From Bacillus weihaiensis (lineage in GTDB: Bacteria > Bacillota > Bacilli > Bacillales > Bacillaceae): 64,000 nt of DNA. Of this stretch, positions 53,943 to 63,429 are shown in pieces. The translations under genes and the position numbers were made by a program. The first letter of the stretch is position 1. The number at the start of each line of letters is the position of its first letter. The stretch is from contig NZ_CP016020.1 in the NCBI RefSeq assembly GCF_001889165.1, positions 2,082,501-2,146,500 on the forward strand. The letters run 5' to 3'. The notes under the pieces were generated by a model that was not told the origin of the DNA, did no database searches, and was given only the letters and a program-made list of their open reading frames with translations.

Positions 53943-55325
53943 ATGACAAATCATCGTCTTGTAATAGCAGGAACTGGAAGCGGTGTTGGAAAAACAACAT
54001 TTACAATTGGCTTAATGGCTGCTTTTATGAAAAAGGGATTAACTGTACAAGGCTTCAAATGTGGACCTGACTATATTGATCCCTCCTATCATACAGCTGT
54101 AACAAAGCGAGCATCCCGAAACTTAGATAGCTGGATGCTTCCAAAAGAAACGGTGATCGATATTTTCACTCATGGAAGTATAGGTGCAGATATCTCCATT
54201 ATTGAAGGGGTTATGGGATTTTTTGACGGTAAAAACCCAAAACATAACGTAGGTAGTACAGCTGACATAAGTATGATTACTCAAAGTCCTGTTTTGCTTG
54301 TCGTCAATTGCGCGAGCATGGCTAGGAGTGCTGCCGCCATTGTAAAAGGGTTTCAAGTTCTTTCTGAAGGAGCAAATATTGTCGGTGTTATTGCAAACAA
54401 AGTCGGTAGTGAAGGTCATTATAAGCTTGTCAAAACGGCAATAGAACAAGAATGTGGTATTCCTGTCGTTGGATATATGAAGCGTGAGCTTGATATTGAG
54501 ATTCCTGAACGTCATCTTGGACTTATTCCTTCTATTGAACGAGGAGAATTAGATCCTTTCTTTCAAAAGCTTGGAGATCTTGTAGATAGCACTGTTGATA
54601 TGGAACAATTATTCGAGCTAGCAAAAGCTCCAACTCTTCAACAAACAGCGAATCCTTCTTTGTTTTCGAAGCGAAACTCACCCTCCATTAAATTAGGAAT
54701 AGCCAAGGATGAGGCATTTAATTTCTACTATCCTGAAAATCTAGAAATCCTTCAATCCCATGGTGCTGAACTTGTCTTTTTTTCACCAATACGTGATAAA
54801 GAACTTCCTAATGAGCTTGACGGAATCTATCTTGGTGGTGGCTTTCCAGAGGAATACGCAAGTAAGCTAGCCGAAAACAAAGAGATGATCTTTTCCGTCA
54901 AACAAGCTATTGAAAATGGACTTCCAACCCTTGCAGAATGTGGAGGCTTTATGTACTTAACAAGCTCCATTACAACAACCAAAAAAGAAACCTATCAAAT
55001 GGTCGACTTAATTCCTGGTCAAGTGCACATGCAAACAAAGCTAGCAGCACTTGGTTACAGAGAAATCACCGGGCATTCTAGGAATTTTCTACTTAGCGAA
55101 AGGCACCAAGCAAAAGGACATGAATTTCATTACAGTACATTTCACTCAAAAGCAGATACTGAGTTCCTTCATGCATATGAAACAAAAGGAATGCGTGGCA
55201 TAAAGAAAGAAGGCTATGTAAAGGGGAATCTCGTTGCAGGCTATACACATTTCCATTTTGCTTCTTGTCTTGAGATGGTTAAACGCTGGATTAAAGCATG
55301 CGAGGAACATAAAGCCTATGCCTAG
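53943..55325 (+). CDS. cbiA: cobyrinic acid a,c-diamide synthase
   Basis: This 460-residue glutamine amidotransferase amidates the a and c side chains of cobyrinic acid with ATP. P-loop GTGSGVGKTTF at 10-20, KCGPDYIDPSYH near 39-50, VEGVMG-like EGVMGFFDG, and the type-1 glutaminase Cys333 in AECGGFMYL are visible. AAGGTGG lies upstream. cbiP starts inside its last codons. Confidence 0.95.
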   Translation: MTNHRLVIAGTGSGVGKTTFTIGLMAAFMKKGLTVQGFKCGPDYIDPSYHTAVTKRASRNLDSWMLPKETVIDIFTHGSIGADISIIEGVMGFFDGKNPKHNVGSTADISMITQSPVLLVVNCASMARSAAAIVKGFQVLSEGANIVGVIANKVGSEGHYKLVKTAIEQECGIPVVGYMKRELDIEIPERHLGLIPSIERGELDPFFQKLGDLVDSTVDMEQLFELAKAPTLQQTANPSLFSKRNSPSIKLGIAKDEAFNFYYPENLEILQSHGAELVFFSPIRDKELPNELDGIYLGGGFPEEYASKLAENKEMIFSVKQAIENGLPTLAECGGFMYLTSSITTTKKETYQMVDLIPGQVHMQTKLAALGYREITGHSRNFLLSERHQAKGHEFHYSTFHSKADTEFLHAYETKGMRGIKKEGYVKGNLVAGYTHFHFASCLEMVKRWIKACEEHKAYA

Positions 55326-56829
55326 CTCTCAACCTATCATGTTTCAAGGGACTCATTCTGATGCTGGAAAAAGTGTTATTGTTACAGCATTTTGTCGGAT
55401 TTTCTCACAGGATGGGTATAAAACAGCCCCATTCAAATCACAAAACATGGCTCTAAATTCCTATATTACGGTCGATGGAAAGGAAATTGGTCGTGCACAG
55501 GGAGTACAAGCCGAGGCAGCAAATATCCAAGCTACAACCGATATGAATCCCATTCTCATTAAACCAAATCGCGAGAATGAATCACAAATCGTGGTCCATG
55601 GGAAGCCTTTTAAGAATATGGAGGCTGGTGCATACCGGAGAGACTTCTTTGACACAGGGATTCAGCTCATTCAGCAATCTCTCATAAACTTAAATAAAAG
55701 GTATGATCGTATTGTCATAGAAGGTGCAGGCAGTCCTGCTGAAGTAAATTTAAATGACCGCGAACTCGTGAACATGCGTGTGGCAAGGATGGCCAATGCC
55801 CCAGTTGTTTTAATTGGTGACATTGAAAAAGGAGGTGTTTTTGCTAGTTTAGTTGGAACACTTCAGCTTTTAGAGAAGGAAGATCATAACCGGGTTATCG
55901 GCGTGATTATTAATAAGTTTAGAGGGGACCTTTCCCTTTTACAGCCAGGTCTTAGCTGGTTTGAAGAATATACAGGAAAGAAAGTTCTAGGGGTCATTCC
56001 ACATCTCCCTAACTTAAATATAGATGCAGAGGATTCAGTGATATTAAACCAGTATACTCATAAACAAAATAGTGAAAAAGAAATTGATATTGCCGTAATT
56101 CAATATCCAAAAATCTCAAATTTTACTGATCTAGATCCGTTTACAGTAGAAGAAGATTGCCATATACGCTATGTTTCATCTGCAAAAGAGTTAAAACAGC
56201 CAGACCTTGTTATTTTACCTGGTAGTAAAAATACGATTGAGGACCTACTTTTCTTAAAGAATAGTGGACTTGCAGATAAGCTTGAATCCTTACGTCAGAA
56301 GGGAAACACCTTTTTCTTTGGTATATGTGGCGGATATCAGATGCTTGGCTCAGAGGTACATGACCCCTTATCTATTGAATCTCCTTTTGTTACTTCAAAA
56401 GGCTTACAATTTGTGCCGCTTCAAACAACTATCACGAAGGAAAAAACAACGACCTTATCTCAGGGAATCGTCATCTTCCAAAATAATAGATTTGAAGTGA
56501 AAGGCTACGAGATTCATATGGGAATCACAAAGTTTGAGGGTAATATAAAACCTTTTATAAAAAAAACGACAGAACTAGACGGGTGTATGTCATATAACGA
56601 AAAAATCATTGGCACTTACTTTCATGGTATTTTTCATAATGATCCATTTCGCGAATCGTATATAAATCATATTCGCGAGTTTAAAGGTTTAGCGCCGATC
56701 TATCGCCGCCCTTCCTACGTAGATATCCGCGAGGAAGCGTATGATCGACTCGCAGATCATGTTCGACATCATGTAGACCTTGAATATATTGAAACAAAAA
56801 TGAAGGAATATCAGCAAGCAGCAACATAA
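55318..56829 (+). CDS. cbiP: cobyric acid synthase
   Basis: This 503-residue glutamine amidotransferase amidates side chains b, d, e and g. MFQGTHSDAGKSVIVTAF at the N-terminus holds the P-loop, FKSQNMALNSYIT follows, and the glutaminase Cys337 lies in GICGGYQML. The frame extends upstream within cbiA, but ATG 55318 gives the normal CbiP N-terminus with an 8-nt overlap. The order cbiA-cbiP differs from the B. megaterium operon as I recall it, where cbiP is not in this place. Confidence 0.94.
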   Translation: MPSSQPIMFQGTHSDAGKSVIVTAFCRIFSQDGYKTAPFKSQNMALNSYITVDGKEIGRAQGVQAEAANIQATTDMNPILIKPNRENESQIVVHGKPFKNMEAGAYRRDFFDTGIQLIQQSLINLNKRYDRIVIEGAGSPAEVNLNDRELVNMRVARMANAPVVLIGDIEKGGVFASLVGTLQLLEKEDHNRVIGVIINKFRGDLSLLQPGLSWFEEYTGKKVLGVIPHLPNLNIDAEDSVILNQYTHKQNSEKEIDIAVIQYPKISNFTDLDPFTVEEDCHIRYVSSAKELKQPDLVILPGSKNTIEDLLFLKNSGLADKLESLRQKGNTFFFGICGGYQMLGSEVHDPLSIESPFVTSKGLQFVPLQTTITKEKTTTLSQGIVIFQNNRFEVKGYEIHMGITKFEGNIKPFIKKTTELDGCMSYNEKIIGTYFHGIFHNDPFRESYINHIREFKGLAPIYRRPSYVDIREEAYDRLADHVRHHVDLEYIETKMKEYQQAAT

Positions 56830-56857
56830 GAAAACGAAATGAAAGAGAGGGATGGTT

Positions 56858-57643
56858 ATGATAAAAGGACATGTCTATCTTGTTGGTGCAGGTCCTGGTG
56901 ATCCAAAGCTAATAACGGTTTATGGACTAGAATGTATCCAAAAATCTGACGTCATCTTATATGATCGCCTCGTTAACAAAGACTTATTAAAGCATGCAAA
57001 ACTAAACACAGAGCTCATTTTTTGCGGTAAGCTCCCCGGTAAACACGAATTGATCCAAGAGCAAATTCACGAATTACTGGTAGAAAAAGCTCTTGAGGGG
57101 AAAATTATCACACGCTTAAAGGGCGGTGATCCTTGTGTTTTTGGACGTGTAGGAGAAGAAGCAGAAATTCTTGCAGATAATGATATTCCGTATGAGATTG
57201 TTCCTGGGATTACATCAGGAATTGCTGCCCCAGCATATGCGGGCATAACGGTCACTCATCGTGATTATGCCTCTTCCTTTGCACTCGTTACAGGTCATGG
57301 CCGGGCAGAAAAAAAACAAGATACATTAAATTGGCCTGCTCTTGCGCAAGGAATTGACACACTTGCCTTTTACATGGGAGTTGGTAACATTCATACCATT
57401 TGTTCAAAGCTAATTGAACATGGTCGTCACGCATACACACCTGTAGCTGTTATCCAATGGGGAACCACTCATAAACAACGAACGGTTACCGGTACATTAC
57501 ATACAATTGAAGACATTGTGAAAGAAGAAAAAATGGAGCATCCCTCCATTATCATTGTCGGGGAAGTGGTTAAGCTTAGAGAAAAAATCAACTGGTTTGA
57601 AAAAAAACAATTACGAGAGGTAGAGGAATTATGTCAGTTATAG
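56858..57643 (+). CDS. cobA: uroporphyrinogen-III C-methyltransferase
   Basis: This 261-residue SUMT methylates uroporphyrinogen III at C2 and C7 to make precorrin-2, the entry to B12 and siroheme. VYLVGAGPGDPKLITVYG, RLKGGDPCVFGRVGEE and PGITSGIAAPAYAGI are diagnostic. It lacks the CysG dehydrogenase/chelatase domain. ATG 56858 is chosen because AGAGAGGG ends at 56851. The next gene overlaps by 13 nt. Confidence 0.95.
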   Translation: MIKGHVYLVGAGPGDPKLITVYGLECIQKSDVILYDRLVNKDLLKHAKLNTELIFCGKLPGKHELIQEQIHELLVEKALEGKIITRLKGGDPCVFGRVGEEAEILADNDIPYEIVPGITSGIAAPAYAGITVTHRDYASSFALVTGHGRAEKKQDTLNWPALAQGIDTLAFYMGVGNIHTICSKLIEHGRHAYTPVAVIQWGTTHKQRTVTGTLHTIEDIVKEEKMEHPSIIIVGEVVKLREKINWFEKKQLREVEELCQL

Positions 57644-58200
57644 AAGAGTTGAAAAATCGCCGAGCAATTCGGGATTATCTAGAAAAGGATGTGGAGGAGG
57701 AAAAACTAAACATTCTTCTTGACGCAGCTACTTGGGCCCCAAACGATCGAATGAGAGAGCCTTGGACCTTCTATGTCATAAAGGGAGAAGCAAAAAAACG
57801 TTATGAGAAGCTCGCTACGGATTACTTACAAGAGCGTTTTCCCACTAAACCATATCTTGTGGAAAGCTCTTTAAACGTTCTAAAAACGACTCCTGTTCAC
57901 ATGATTATAACAGCGGATATCGTCCCTGGTGATGAAGCGGCTACTAGAGATAATGAATATGCTGTTTCCTGTGCAATCCATTCGATGTGGCTTGCGGCTA
58001 GAGAACTCGATTTAGGTTTTGTATGGAGGACACGAGGCGTTGGTTTAGTTCATGATGAACGTATTCACACTTTTATAGGATCTCCCGAAAACAAAAAAGT
58101 CATCGGAAATGTGTTTATTGGCTATCCAGATCCGATCAAGATCGAAAATATGAAACAGCCAAAACGAACATCTTACCAAGAAAAGACCGTATGGCTATAA
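57631..58200 (+). CDS. nitroreductase-family flavoprotein in the B12 operon
   Basis: This 189-residue FMN-binding nitroreductase has RRAIRDYLEKDVEEE near 11-25, ATWAPNDRMREPWTFYVI near 34-51 and IGNVFIGYPDP near the end. It is not BluB, which is encoded two genes on. It overlaps cobA by 13 nt and pduX by 10, so it is firmly in the operon. B. megaterium has an unassigned gene, cbiY, at the corresponding place, possibly its counterpart. A role in reducing cob(II)yrinate or another pathway redox step is a guess. Confidence 0.8.
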   Translation: MSVIEELKNRRAIRDYLEKDVEEEKLNILLDAATWAPNDRMREPWTFYVIKGEAKKRYEKLATDYLQERFPTKPYLVESSLNVLKTTPVHMIITADIVPGDEAATRDNEYAVSCAIHSMWLAARELDLGFVWRTRGVGLVHDERIHTFIGSPENKKVIGNVFIGYPDPIKIENMKQPKRTSYQEKTVWL

Positions 58201-59096
58201 AAAAAACCTCCGCACGCTATGGGAAAGGAAGCTGTAACGGAACGTTTGGTGAGCTTGTCCAAGGCATCAAAAATAATCAACCCTTTTTGATTACCTTTCC
58301 CATATCAGAGTTGAGGTCCATTGCTTTATTCACTCCAGATAATGAATGCGGGATGGTATTAGAAACCCGAGCTCATCAAAAGGCGGCATTAGCCTGCAAT
58401 AAGCTCTTAGCCTATTTTAATCAAAAAGGAGGGGGCAGGCTGCGACTTTTATCGACCATTCCTAAGGGAAAGGGCATGGCTAGTAGCTCTGCCGATATTA
58501 TTGCGGCAATGAGAGCTGTAGCTAATAGCTTTTCACTACCTTTAACAAAGGAATTAATCTCACAGATTGCTTGTGAAATTGAGCCTACTGATGGAGTGAT
58601 GTATCGAGACATTGTCGCCTATGATTATATTAATGGTCAATTGATAGAGGAGCTTGGCCAGCTGCCACCATGGCAATTGATCGGGTTTGACCTTGGTGGA
58701 ACAGTGGATACGCTCGGATACAATCAACAAGAAAAGAACTATACTCTGACCCAACTAAATGAGTTAAAGCAAGCGTATCAGCTTGTAAAAGAAGGGATAC
58801 TTCAACAACATTTAGGCTCAATATTATGTGCATCCACTATGAGTACTCGTATTAACCAACATATGTGTGAAAAGCCTTATTTTGAAGAGTTTGAAAAGCT
58901 TTCAGCCTGTTTAGGTGGCGGCCTACTTACTGCACATAGTGGAACAATGCTCGGAATCTTAAAAAATCCTGCTTTTGATACGAAGGAACAAATGTATCAA
59001 GAAGAAATTTTACTAGACTTTAACCGAAGAACGGGGCTAAGTCCCATTTTTTATACAAATGTAAACCAATTATCTCAACCTTTACCATCTCTCTAA
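58191..59096 (+). CDS. pduX: L-threonine kinase (GHMP family, PduX-like)
   Basis: This 301-residue GHMP kinase phosphorylates L-threonine to the O-3-phosphate used by CobD. The N-terminal GSCNGTFGELVQG and the ATP loop PKGKGMASSSADIIAAM near 84-100 are typical of PduX, as is EIEPTDGVMY near 126. Its position in the operon fits, since threonine phosphate feeds the aminopropanol linker. It overlaps the nitroreductase gene by 10 nt. Confidence 0.9.
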   Translation: MAIKKTSARYGKGSCNGTFGELVQGIKNNQPFLITFPISELRSIALFTPDNECGMVLETRAHQKAALACNKLLAYFNQKGGGRLRLLSTIPKGKGMASSSADIIAAMRAVANSFSLPLTKELISQIACEIEPTDGVMYRDIVAYDYINGQLIEELGQLPPWQLIGFDLGGTVDTLGYNQQEKNYTLTQLNELKQAYQLVKEGILQQHLGSILCASTMSTRINQHMCEKPYFEEFEKLSACLGGGLLTAHSGTMLGILKNPAFDTKEQMYQEEILLDFNRRTGLSPIFYTNVNQLSQPLPSL

Positions 59097-59114
59097 GAAG
59101 GATGTGAAACTAAT

Positions 59115-59771
59115 TTGTTTTCTTCACAACAGAAAGAAGCCATATATCAAGTGATAAAAACAAGAAGAGATATACGAAGCTTCTTAAGAGATTCTATTCC
59201 CATAGAGACCTTATATCGAATTCTCGAGGCTGCACATTATGCTCCATCTGTTGGCTTTATGCAGCCTTGGAACTTTATTATTATTTCATCTGATGAAGTG
59301 AAAAAACAGCTTGCCTGGGCAGCTGATAAGGAACGAAGAGCATTAAGTATCCATTACGAAGATGACAACAATCGGGCTGAAACGTTCTTATCCTTAAAAA
59401 TTGAAGGACTAATAGATGCTCCCTATACAATTTGTGTTACATGTGATCCTACAAGAGGTGGTTCACATGTTCTTGGTCGCAATTCGATACCAGAAACAGA
59501 TATCATGTCCACTGCCTGTGCCATTCAAAATATGATGCTTGCTGCTTGCGCTGAAGGCTTAGCAACAGGCTGGGTTAGCTTTTATAAAAAAAATGACATT
59601 CGAGATATTTTAGCGATCCCACCACATATTGAACCAGTGGCTTTACTTTCAATAGGCTACACAGAACATTATCCAACAAAACCAATACTTGAAACAGCAA
59701 ACTGGGAGAAAAGAAGAAACATAAATACAGTCATTTTTTATGAAAAATGGGGGAAACACCCGACTACATAA
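59115..59771 (+). CDS. bluB: 5,6-dimethylbenzimidazole synthase
   Basis: This 218-residue flavin destructase of the nitroreductase fold turns FMNH2 and O2 into dimethylbenzimidazole, the lower ligand base of B12. TRRDIRSFLRDSIP near 16-29, APSVGFMQPWNFI near 46-58, and CDPTRGGSHVLGRN near 115-128 match BluB and differ from ordinary nitroreductases. TTG start with AAGGATG upstream. It lies between pduX and cbiM, 18 and 15 bp away. Confidence 0.92.
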   Translation: MFSSQQKEAIYQVIKTRRDIRSFLRDSIPIETLYRILEAAHYAPSVGFMQPWNFIIISSDEVKKQLAWAADKERRALSIHYEDDNNRAETFLSLKIEGLIDAPYTICVTCDPTRGGSHVLGRNSIPETDIMSTACAIQNMMLAACAEGLATGWVSFYKKNDIRDILAIPPHIEPVALLSIGYTEHYPTKPILETANWEKRRNINTVIFYEKWGKHPTT

Positions 59772-59786
59772 TGGAGGAAAAGAACT

Positions 59787-60545
59787 GTGTTAAAGATGAA
59801 CAATCTACCAACATTACTCATTCTTACTGGATTCACTTGCTATTTTTGGGTTAATTCTTTTCAAGAAGCTAAAGCCATGCATATCATGGAAGGTTTTTTA
59901 CCAATAGGCTGGGCAATATTCTGGTGGGTCATAACAATACCATTTATTATCATCGGATTACGAAGTATTCAAAAGAAGCTTACTGATAACCCAGAGTTAA
60001 AAGCCATGCTAGGACTTTCAGCAGCTTTTGCCTTTGTTTTATCAGCATTAAAGCTTCCGTCTGTAACAGGAAGCTCATCACATCCAACTGGAGTAGGCCT
60101 TGGAACAATATTGTTTGGACCAACAGCTATGAGCGTATTAGGAACAATCGTCTTATTATTTCAGTCATTATTGCTTGCACATGGTGGTATAACCACATTA
60201 GGTGCCAATGCTTTTTCAATGGCTGTTGTAGGTCCATTTATCGTATTTGGAGTTTTTACATTTGCGAAGAAGATAGGTCTTTCTTTCACTCTATCCATCT
60301 TTTTAGCAGCTATGCTTGGAGATTTAGGGACATACTTCATTACCTCAATTCAATTAGCCCTTGCTTTTCCAGCTGAGGTTGGTGGTTTCATTGCATCCTT
60401 CACAAAGTTTGCAAGTATCTTTGCTCTTACTCAAATACCACTTGCAATTAGTGAAGGCTTATTAACTGTAATTGTGATGAATATTTTAACCAAATATAAT
60501 ACAACTGAGTTAAAGCAACTTAAGTTAATTAAGGAGGCACAGTAA
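59787..60545 (+). CDS. cbiM: cobalt ECF transporter substrate-binding membrane protein
   Basis: This 252-residue S-component captures Co2+. A cleavable signal peptide (about 1-30, ending EAKA) exposes the mature N-terminus MHIMEGFLP, whose Met-His binds the metal in this family. [17 protein letters not shown] near 91-107 and the [21 protein letters not shown] segment follow. GTG 59787 has GGAGG 10 nt upstream. It heads cbiMNQO inside the B12 operon without its own visible riboswitch. Confidence 0.95.
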   Translation: MLKMNNLPTLLILTGFTCYFWVNSFQEAKAMHIMEGFLPIGWAIFWWVITIPFIIIGLRSIQKKLTDNPELKAMLGLSAAFAFVLSALKLPSVTGSSSHPTGVGLGTILFGPTAMSVLGTIVLLFQSLLLAHGGITTLGANAFSMAVVGPFIVFGVFTFAKKIGLSFTLSIFLAAMLGDLGTYFITSIQLALAFPAEVGGFIASFTKFASIFALTQIPLAISEGLLTVIVMNILTKYNTTELKQLKLIKEAQ

Positions 60546-60547
60546 CC

Positions 60548-60826
60548 ATGAAAAACCTAGTTATGTTCTTCTTTGTTGTAATTTTAGCGGTAGTTCCACT
60601 GTTCATACATAAAGATACAGATTTTGGTGGAGCAGATGGGCAAGCGGAGAAAGCAATTACTGAGATTGCACCAGATTACGAGCCTTGGTTTTCAAGTTTT
60701 TGGGAGCCTCCCGGAGGTGAAACAGAAAGCTTATTGTTTTCACTGCAAGCCGCACTTGGTGCTATTTTCATTGGATATTTCTTTGGATTTGGACGTGCCC
60801 GAAGAAAGTACTCGTCTAAACAGTGA
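60548..60826 (+). CDS. cbiN: cobalt ECF transporter subunit
   Basis: This 92-residue protein has two membrane helices (about 3-19 and 65-82) and an extracellular loop with DFGGADGQAEKAI and APDYEPWF, typical of CbiN, which interacts with CbiM to load the metal. It starts 2 bp after cbiM; cbiQ overlaps its stop by 4 nt. Confidence 0.93.
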   Translation: MKNLVMFFFVVILAVVPLFIHKDTDFGGADGQAEKAITEIAPDYEPWFSSFWEPPGGETESLLFSLQAALGAIFIGYFFGFGRARRKYSSKQ

Positions 60827-61611
60827 GTCGGCACATGCTACAAATTGACCAATACGCTCATATTAGTCCATTAAAACATATACATCCAGTCGAAAAGGTC
60901 AGCTTCTCCGGACTTTTTTTACTGTTTTCTATCTTAACGAAAGATATATGGGTTACAAGTTTCACCTTTATCGTGATGAGTGTCATTATTGTAGCAGGAG
61001 GGCGGATTCATATTTTACACTATCTAAAATTATTAACAATTCCGTCTCTCTTCCTACTCACAAGTTTAGTGACAATTTTATTTTCAATCGCTCCAGAGGA
61101 AAAATTACCTGTAGAAACACTTTGGAGTACAAACTTCTTTTCTTGGAACCTCTATATAAGTAGGTTTAGTTTCCATCAAACCTTACAGCTAGCAGCAACT
61201 GTGCTATCAAGTGTTAGTTGTTTATATTTTTTCATTCTTACAACACCGTTACATCAATTCATGTGGGTTTTACAGAAAGTAAAGCTCCCAAAGCTAATCA
61301 TAGAGTTAATAGGGTTCACTTATCAATTTATTTTTGTTTTATTAGCTACAATGCAGGAAATCTATGTGGCTCAAGCAAGCCGACTAGGCTACCAGCATTT
61401 TAAAGGTTCAATAGGGGCATTAGCCCAACTTGTAGCTAATCTTTTTATTAAATCACTTACAACCGCTAAAGAACTACAAATCGCTATAGACAGTAGAGGT
61501 GGAGATGAATACTTATATGACGTAGACATTCATCAATCTTATCGAACCCTCCATATAGCAGGTATTGGAATTAGTGCTATTCTATTAACTCTACTAACTG
61601 TATGCTTGTAA
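60823..61611 (+). CDS. cbiQ: cobalt ECF transporter T-component
   Basis: This 262-residue membrane protein has five to six helices and the basic cytoplasmic segment SRLGYQ...A-x-ARG-like motifs (here QASRLGYQ and AIDSRGGDE) that couple to the ATPase. It links CbiM and CbiO. GTG 60823 overlaps cbiN; ATG 60835 is an alternative start. Confidence 0.92.
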   Translation: MSRHMLQIDQYAHISPLKHIHPVEKVSFSGLFLLFSILTKDIWVTSFTFIVMSVIIVAGGRIHILHYLKLLTIPSLFLLTSLVTILFSIAPEEKLPVETLWSTNFFSWNLYISRFSFHQTLQLAATVLSSVSCLYFFILTTPLHQFMWVLQKVKLPKLIIELIGFTYQFIFVLLATMQEIYVAQASRLGYQHFKGSIGALAQLVANLFIKSLTTAKELQIAIDSRGGDEYLYDVDIHQSYRTLHIAGIGISAILLTLLTVCL

Positions 61612-61633
61612 AGAGTATAAAAGGGGTATCTCC

Positions 61634-62455
61634 ATGAATAAATCGATCGTTTCATTTAAAAATGTTACTTATCAATATCCTGATGGGACTACCGCGTTAA
61701 AGAACATATCTCTTTCGATTCAAAAAGGGAAAAAGATTGCACTAATTGGAAACAATGGAGCAGGAAAATCAACCTTATTTCTTTTATTAAATGGAATTTT
61801 AAAGCCTTCTGAAGGGGAGTTTTTTCTTCAAGGAAAAAAGATAACGTACACACGTAAGGAAATAAAAGCGCTCAGACAAAAAGTAGGAATTGTGTTCCAA
61901 AATCCAGATTCACAGCTTTTTTCCACTAGTGTATATGAAGATATTCAATTTGGCCCTAAAAACCTTAAGCTCACAAAAGAAGAAATTCAGGAGACTGTTG
62001 AAAAATCCATTAGCTTAACAGAGACAGATACACTCAAGGACAAACCACCTCACTTTCTAAGTCTTGGACAAAAAAAGCGTGTAGCCATCGCTGGAATTAT
62101 TGCTATGGGTCCCGAACTCATGATTTTAGATGAACCAACGGCAGGGCTAGATCCATACTACTCAAAAAAAATGATGATGATTCTACACGAGCTACAAGAT
62201 GAAGATAGGACCATTCTCCTCTCCACACACTCTGTAGATTTAGCCTATGAGTGGGCAGACGAAATTATTGTCTTACATAATGGACGTATAGTTGCACACG
62301 GTTCTCCTGTTGACGTGTTTAAACAAAAAGATATTTTACAAACAAGTCATTTGACTCAGCCTTGGGTGATGGAGGTATATGAGCATTTAACTTCACGCAG
62401 TGATTATCCTAGATCTAAAGAAGAGCTCTTTGTTAAGCTTTCATCTATTAAGTGA
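61634..62455 (+). CDS. cbiO: cobalt ECF transporter ATPase
   Basis: This 273-residue ABC ATPase has Walker A GNNGAGKST near 37-45, a VFQNPDSQLFSTSVYEDI Q-loop region near 85-102, signature LSLGQKKRVAIAG near 140 and LMILDEPTAGLDP Walker B near 162. The LSLGQKKR form of the signature is typical of CbiO. AAAAGGGG precedes the ATG. It closes the operon that starts at cbiW. Confidence 0.94.
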   Translation: MNKSIVSFKNVTYQYPDGTTALKNISLSIQKGKKIALIGNNGAGKSTLFLLLNGILKPSEGEFFLQGKKITYTRKEIKALRQKVGIVFQNPDSQLFSTSVYEDIQFGPKNLKLTKEEIQETVEKSISLTETDTLKDKPPHFLSLGQKKRVAIAGIIAMGPELMILDEPTAGLDPYYSKKMMMILHELQDEDRTILLSTHSVDLAYEWADEIIVLHNGRIVAHGSPVDVFKQKDILQTSHLTQPWVMEVYEHLTSRSDYPRSKEELFVKLSSIK

Positions 62456-62512
62456 TAAGAAGAGGATTTTTTTCTGAATGATATCCCCCCTTACTTCACA
62501 TTCCATAGCATT

Positions 62513-62538
62513 AAGAGGTTACTTCCAAGTGGCTTCTT
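62513..62538 (+). terminator. possible terminator of the B12 operon
   Basis: AAGAGGTTACTT and AAGTGGCTTCTT pair over most of their length with some G-T pairs and almost no loop; a short T/C stretch follows. It is the only candidate hairpin between cbiO and the convergent gene. Confidence 0.4.
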
Positions 62539-62580
62539 TCTCGCTATTCTCTTACTAGATTTACACTATCCCATTTCAAC

Positions 62581-63105
62581 TTAATTACGCTCATCAATTG
62601 GGGTTCCGATTGGGACATTAAAATACCAAATGAAAAAAAGGACAACCAAACAAGACAATACGTAAGTTAAGAGTGGACGTTTATAATGTAATCGAATAAA
62701 CGTAAACATTAGTGTATAAAAGAAGGGCTCCATCCAAAAATGATAGCCATTATGAAAGGAAATCCTGTCCGTTACCACGAAGATACTTTCAATTAAGACA
62801 GAGCCAATAATCCATTTTATATAATACAAGACAATGGCTTTTTTCTCTTTATTTCTAGGGTAATGAGATAAAAACAAGAAACTCATGGCTGGTAATAAAA
62901 TAATGCTATTCATAATATCTGTTATCGAATGGTTTGAAAAGAAATCTGGATGCAATTTCCACAATTGATAATTAGCCGTTATATAGTTATAAAGTAAATT
63001 AAGCACACAAACATATAGTAGTGTTGGATGAAAATCTTTCCACTGTTTAAGATCCGCTAATTTATATACAGCTATTATAAATGCAGCTTGAGTTACGGTA
63101 TACAT
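62581..63105 (-). CDS. CBO0543-like membrane protein
   Basis: This 174-residue protein has about five membrane helices and resembles the CBO0543 family of Firmicutes membrane proteins: MYTVTQAAFIIAVYKLADLK start, LLYVCVLNLLYNYIT, a NGYHFWMEPFFYTLMF segment, and RLHYKRP near the end. The start is placed at 63105 because AAAGGA lies 8 nt upstream on the minus strand; the frame stays open to 63210 but without a ribosome site. Function unknown. It runs toward the B12 operon end. Confidence 0.78.
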   Translation of the reverse strand: MYTVTQAAFIIAVYKLADLKQWKDFHPTLLYVCVLNLLYNYITANYQLWKLHPDFFSNHSITDIMNSIILLPAMSFLFLSHYPRNKEKKAIVLYYIKWIIGSVLIESIFVVTDRISFHNGYHFWMEPFFYTLMFTFIRLHYKRPLLTYVLSCLVVLFFIWYFNVPIGTPIDERN

Positions 63106-63429
63106 AGGTTCGTCCTTTATATACAAGATAGTAAGTATACGATAATCGGGTGAGTATACAAAATCAAAGATGTATTTGAAAGTATTCTTATTATAAACAG
63201 AGATATCCAAAATAACCTTATAAGTTCGATTATTTGCTATCTTACCTTATTTCACTGTATGACGATGAGAAGAAAAATGAAAAGGAACTTTCAAAGTGAA
63301 TGACGTATCAAAAATCGTGATAATTGATTATCCTATCCTAATTTCAAGTTATCAAGAAGAGTAGCAGAACCAAACTGTAAAAATTTCAGTCACGTTCAAT
63401 GTATCGACTAAAAAACTATCATGATAGCG

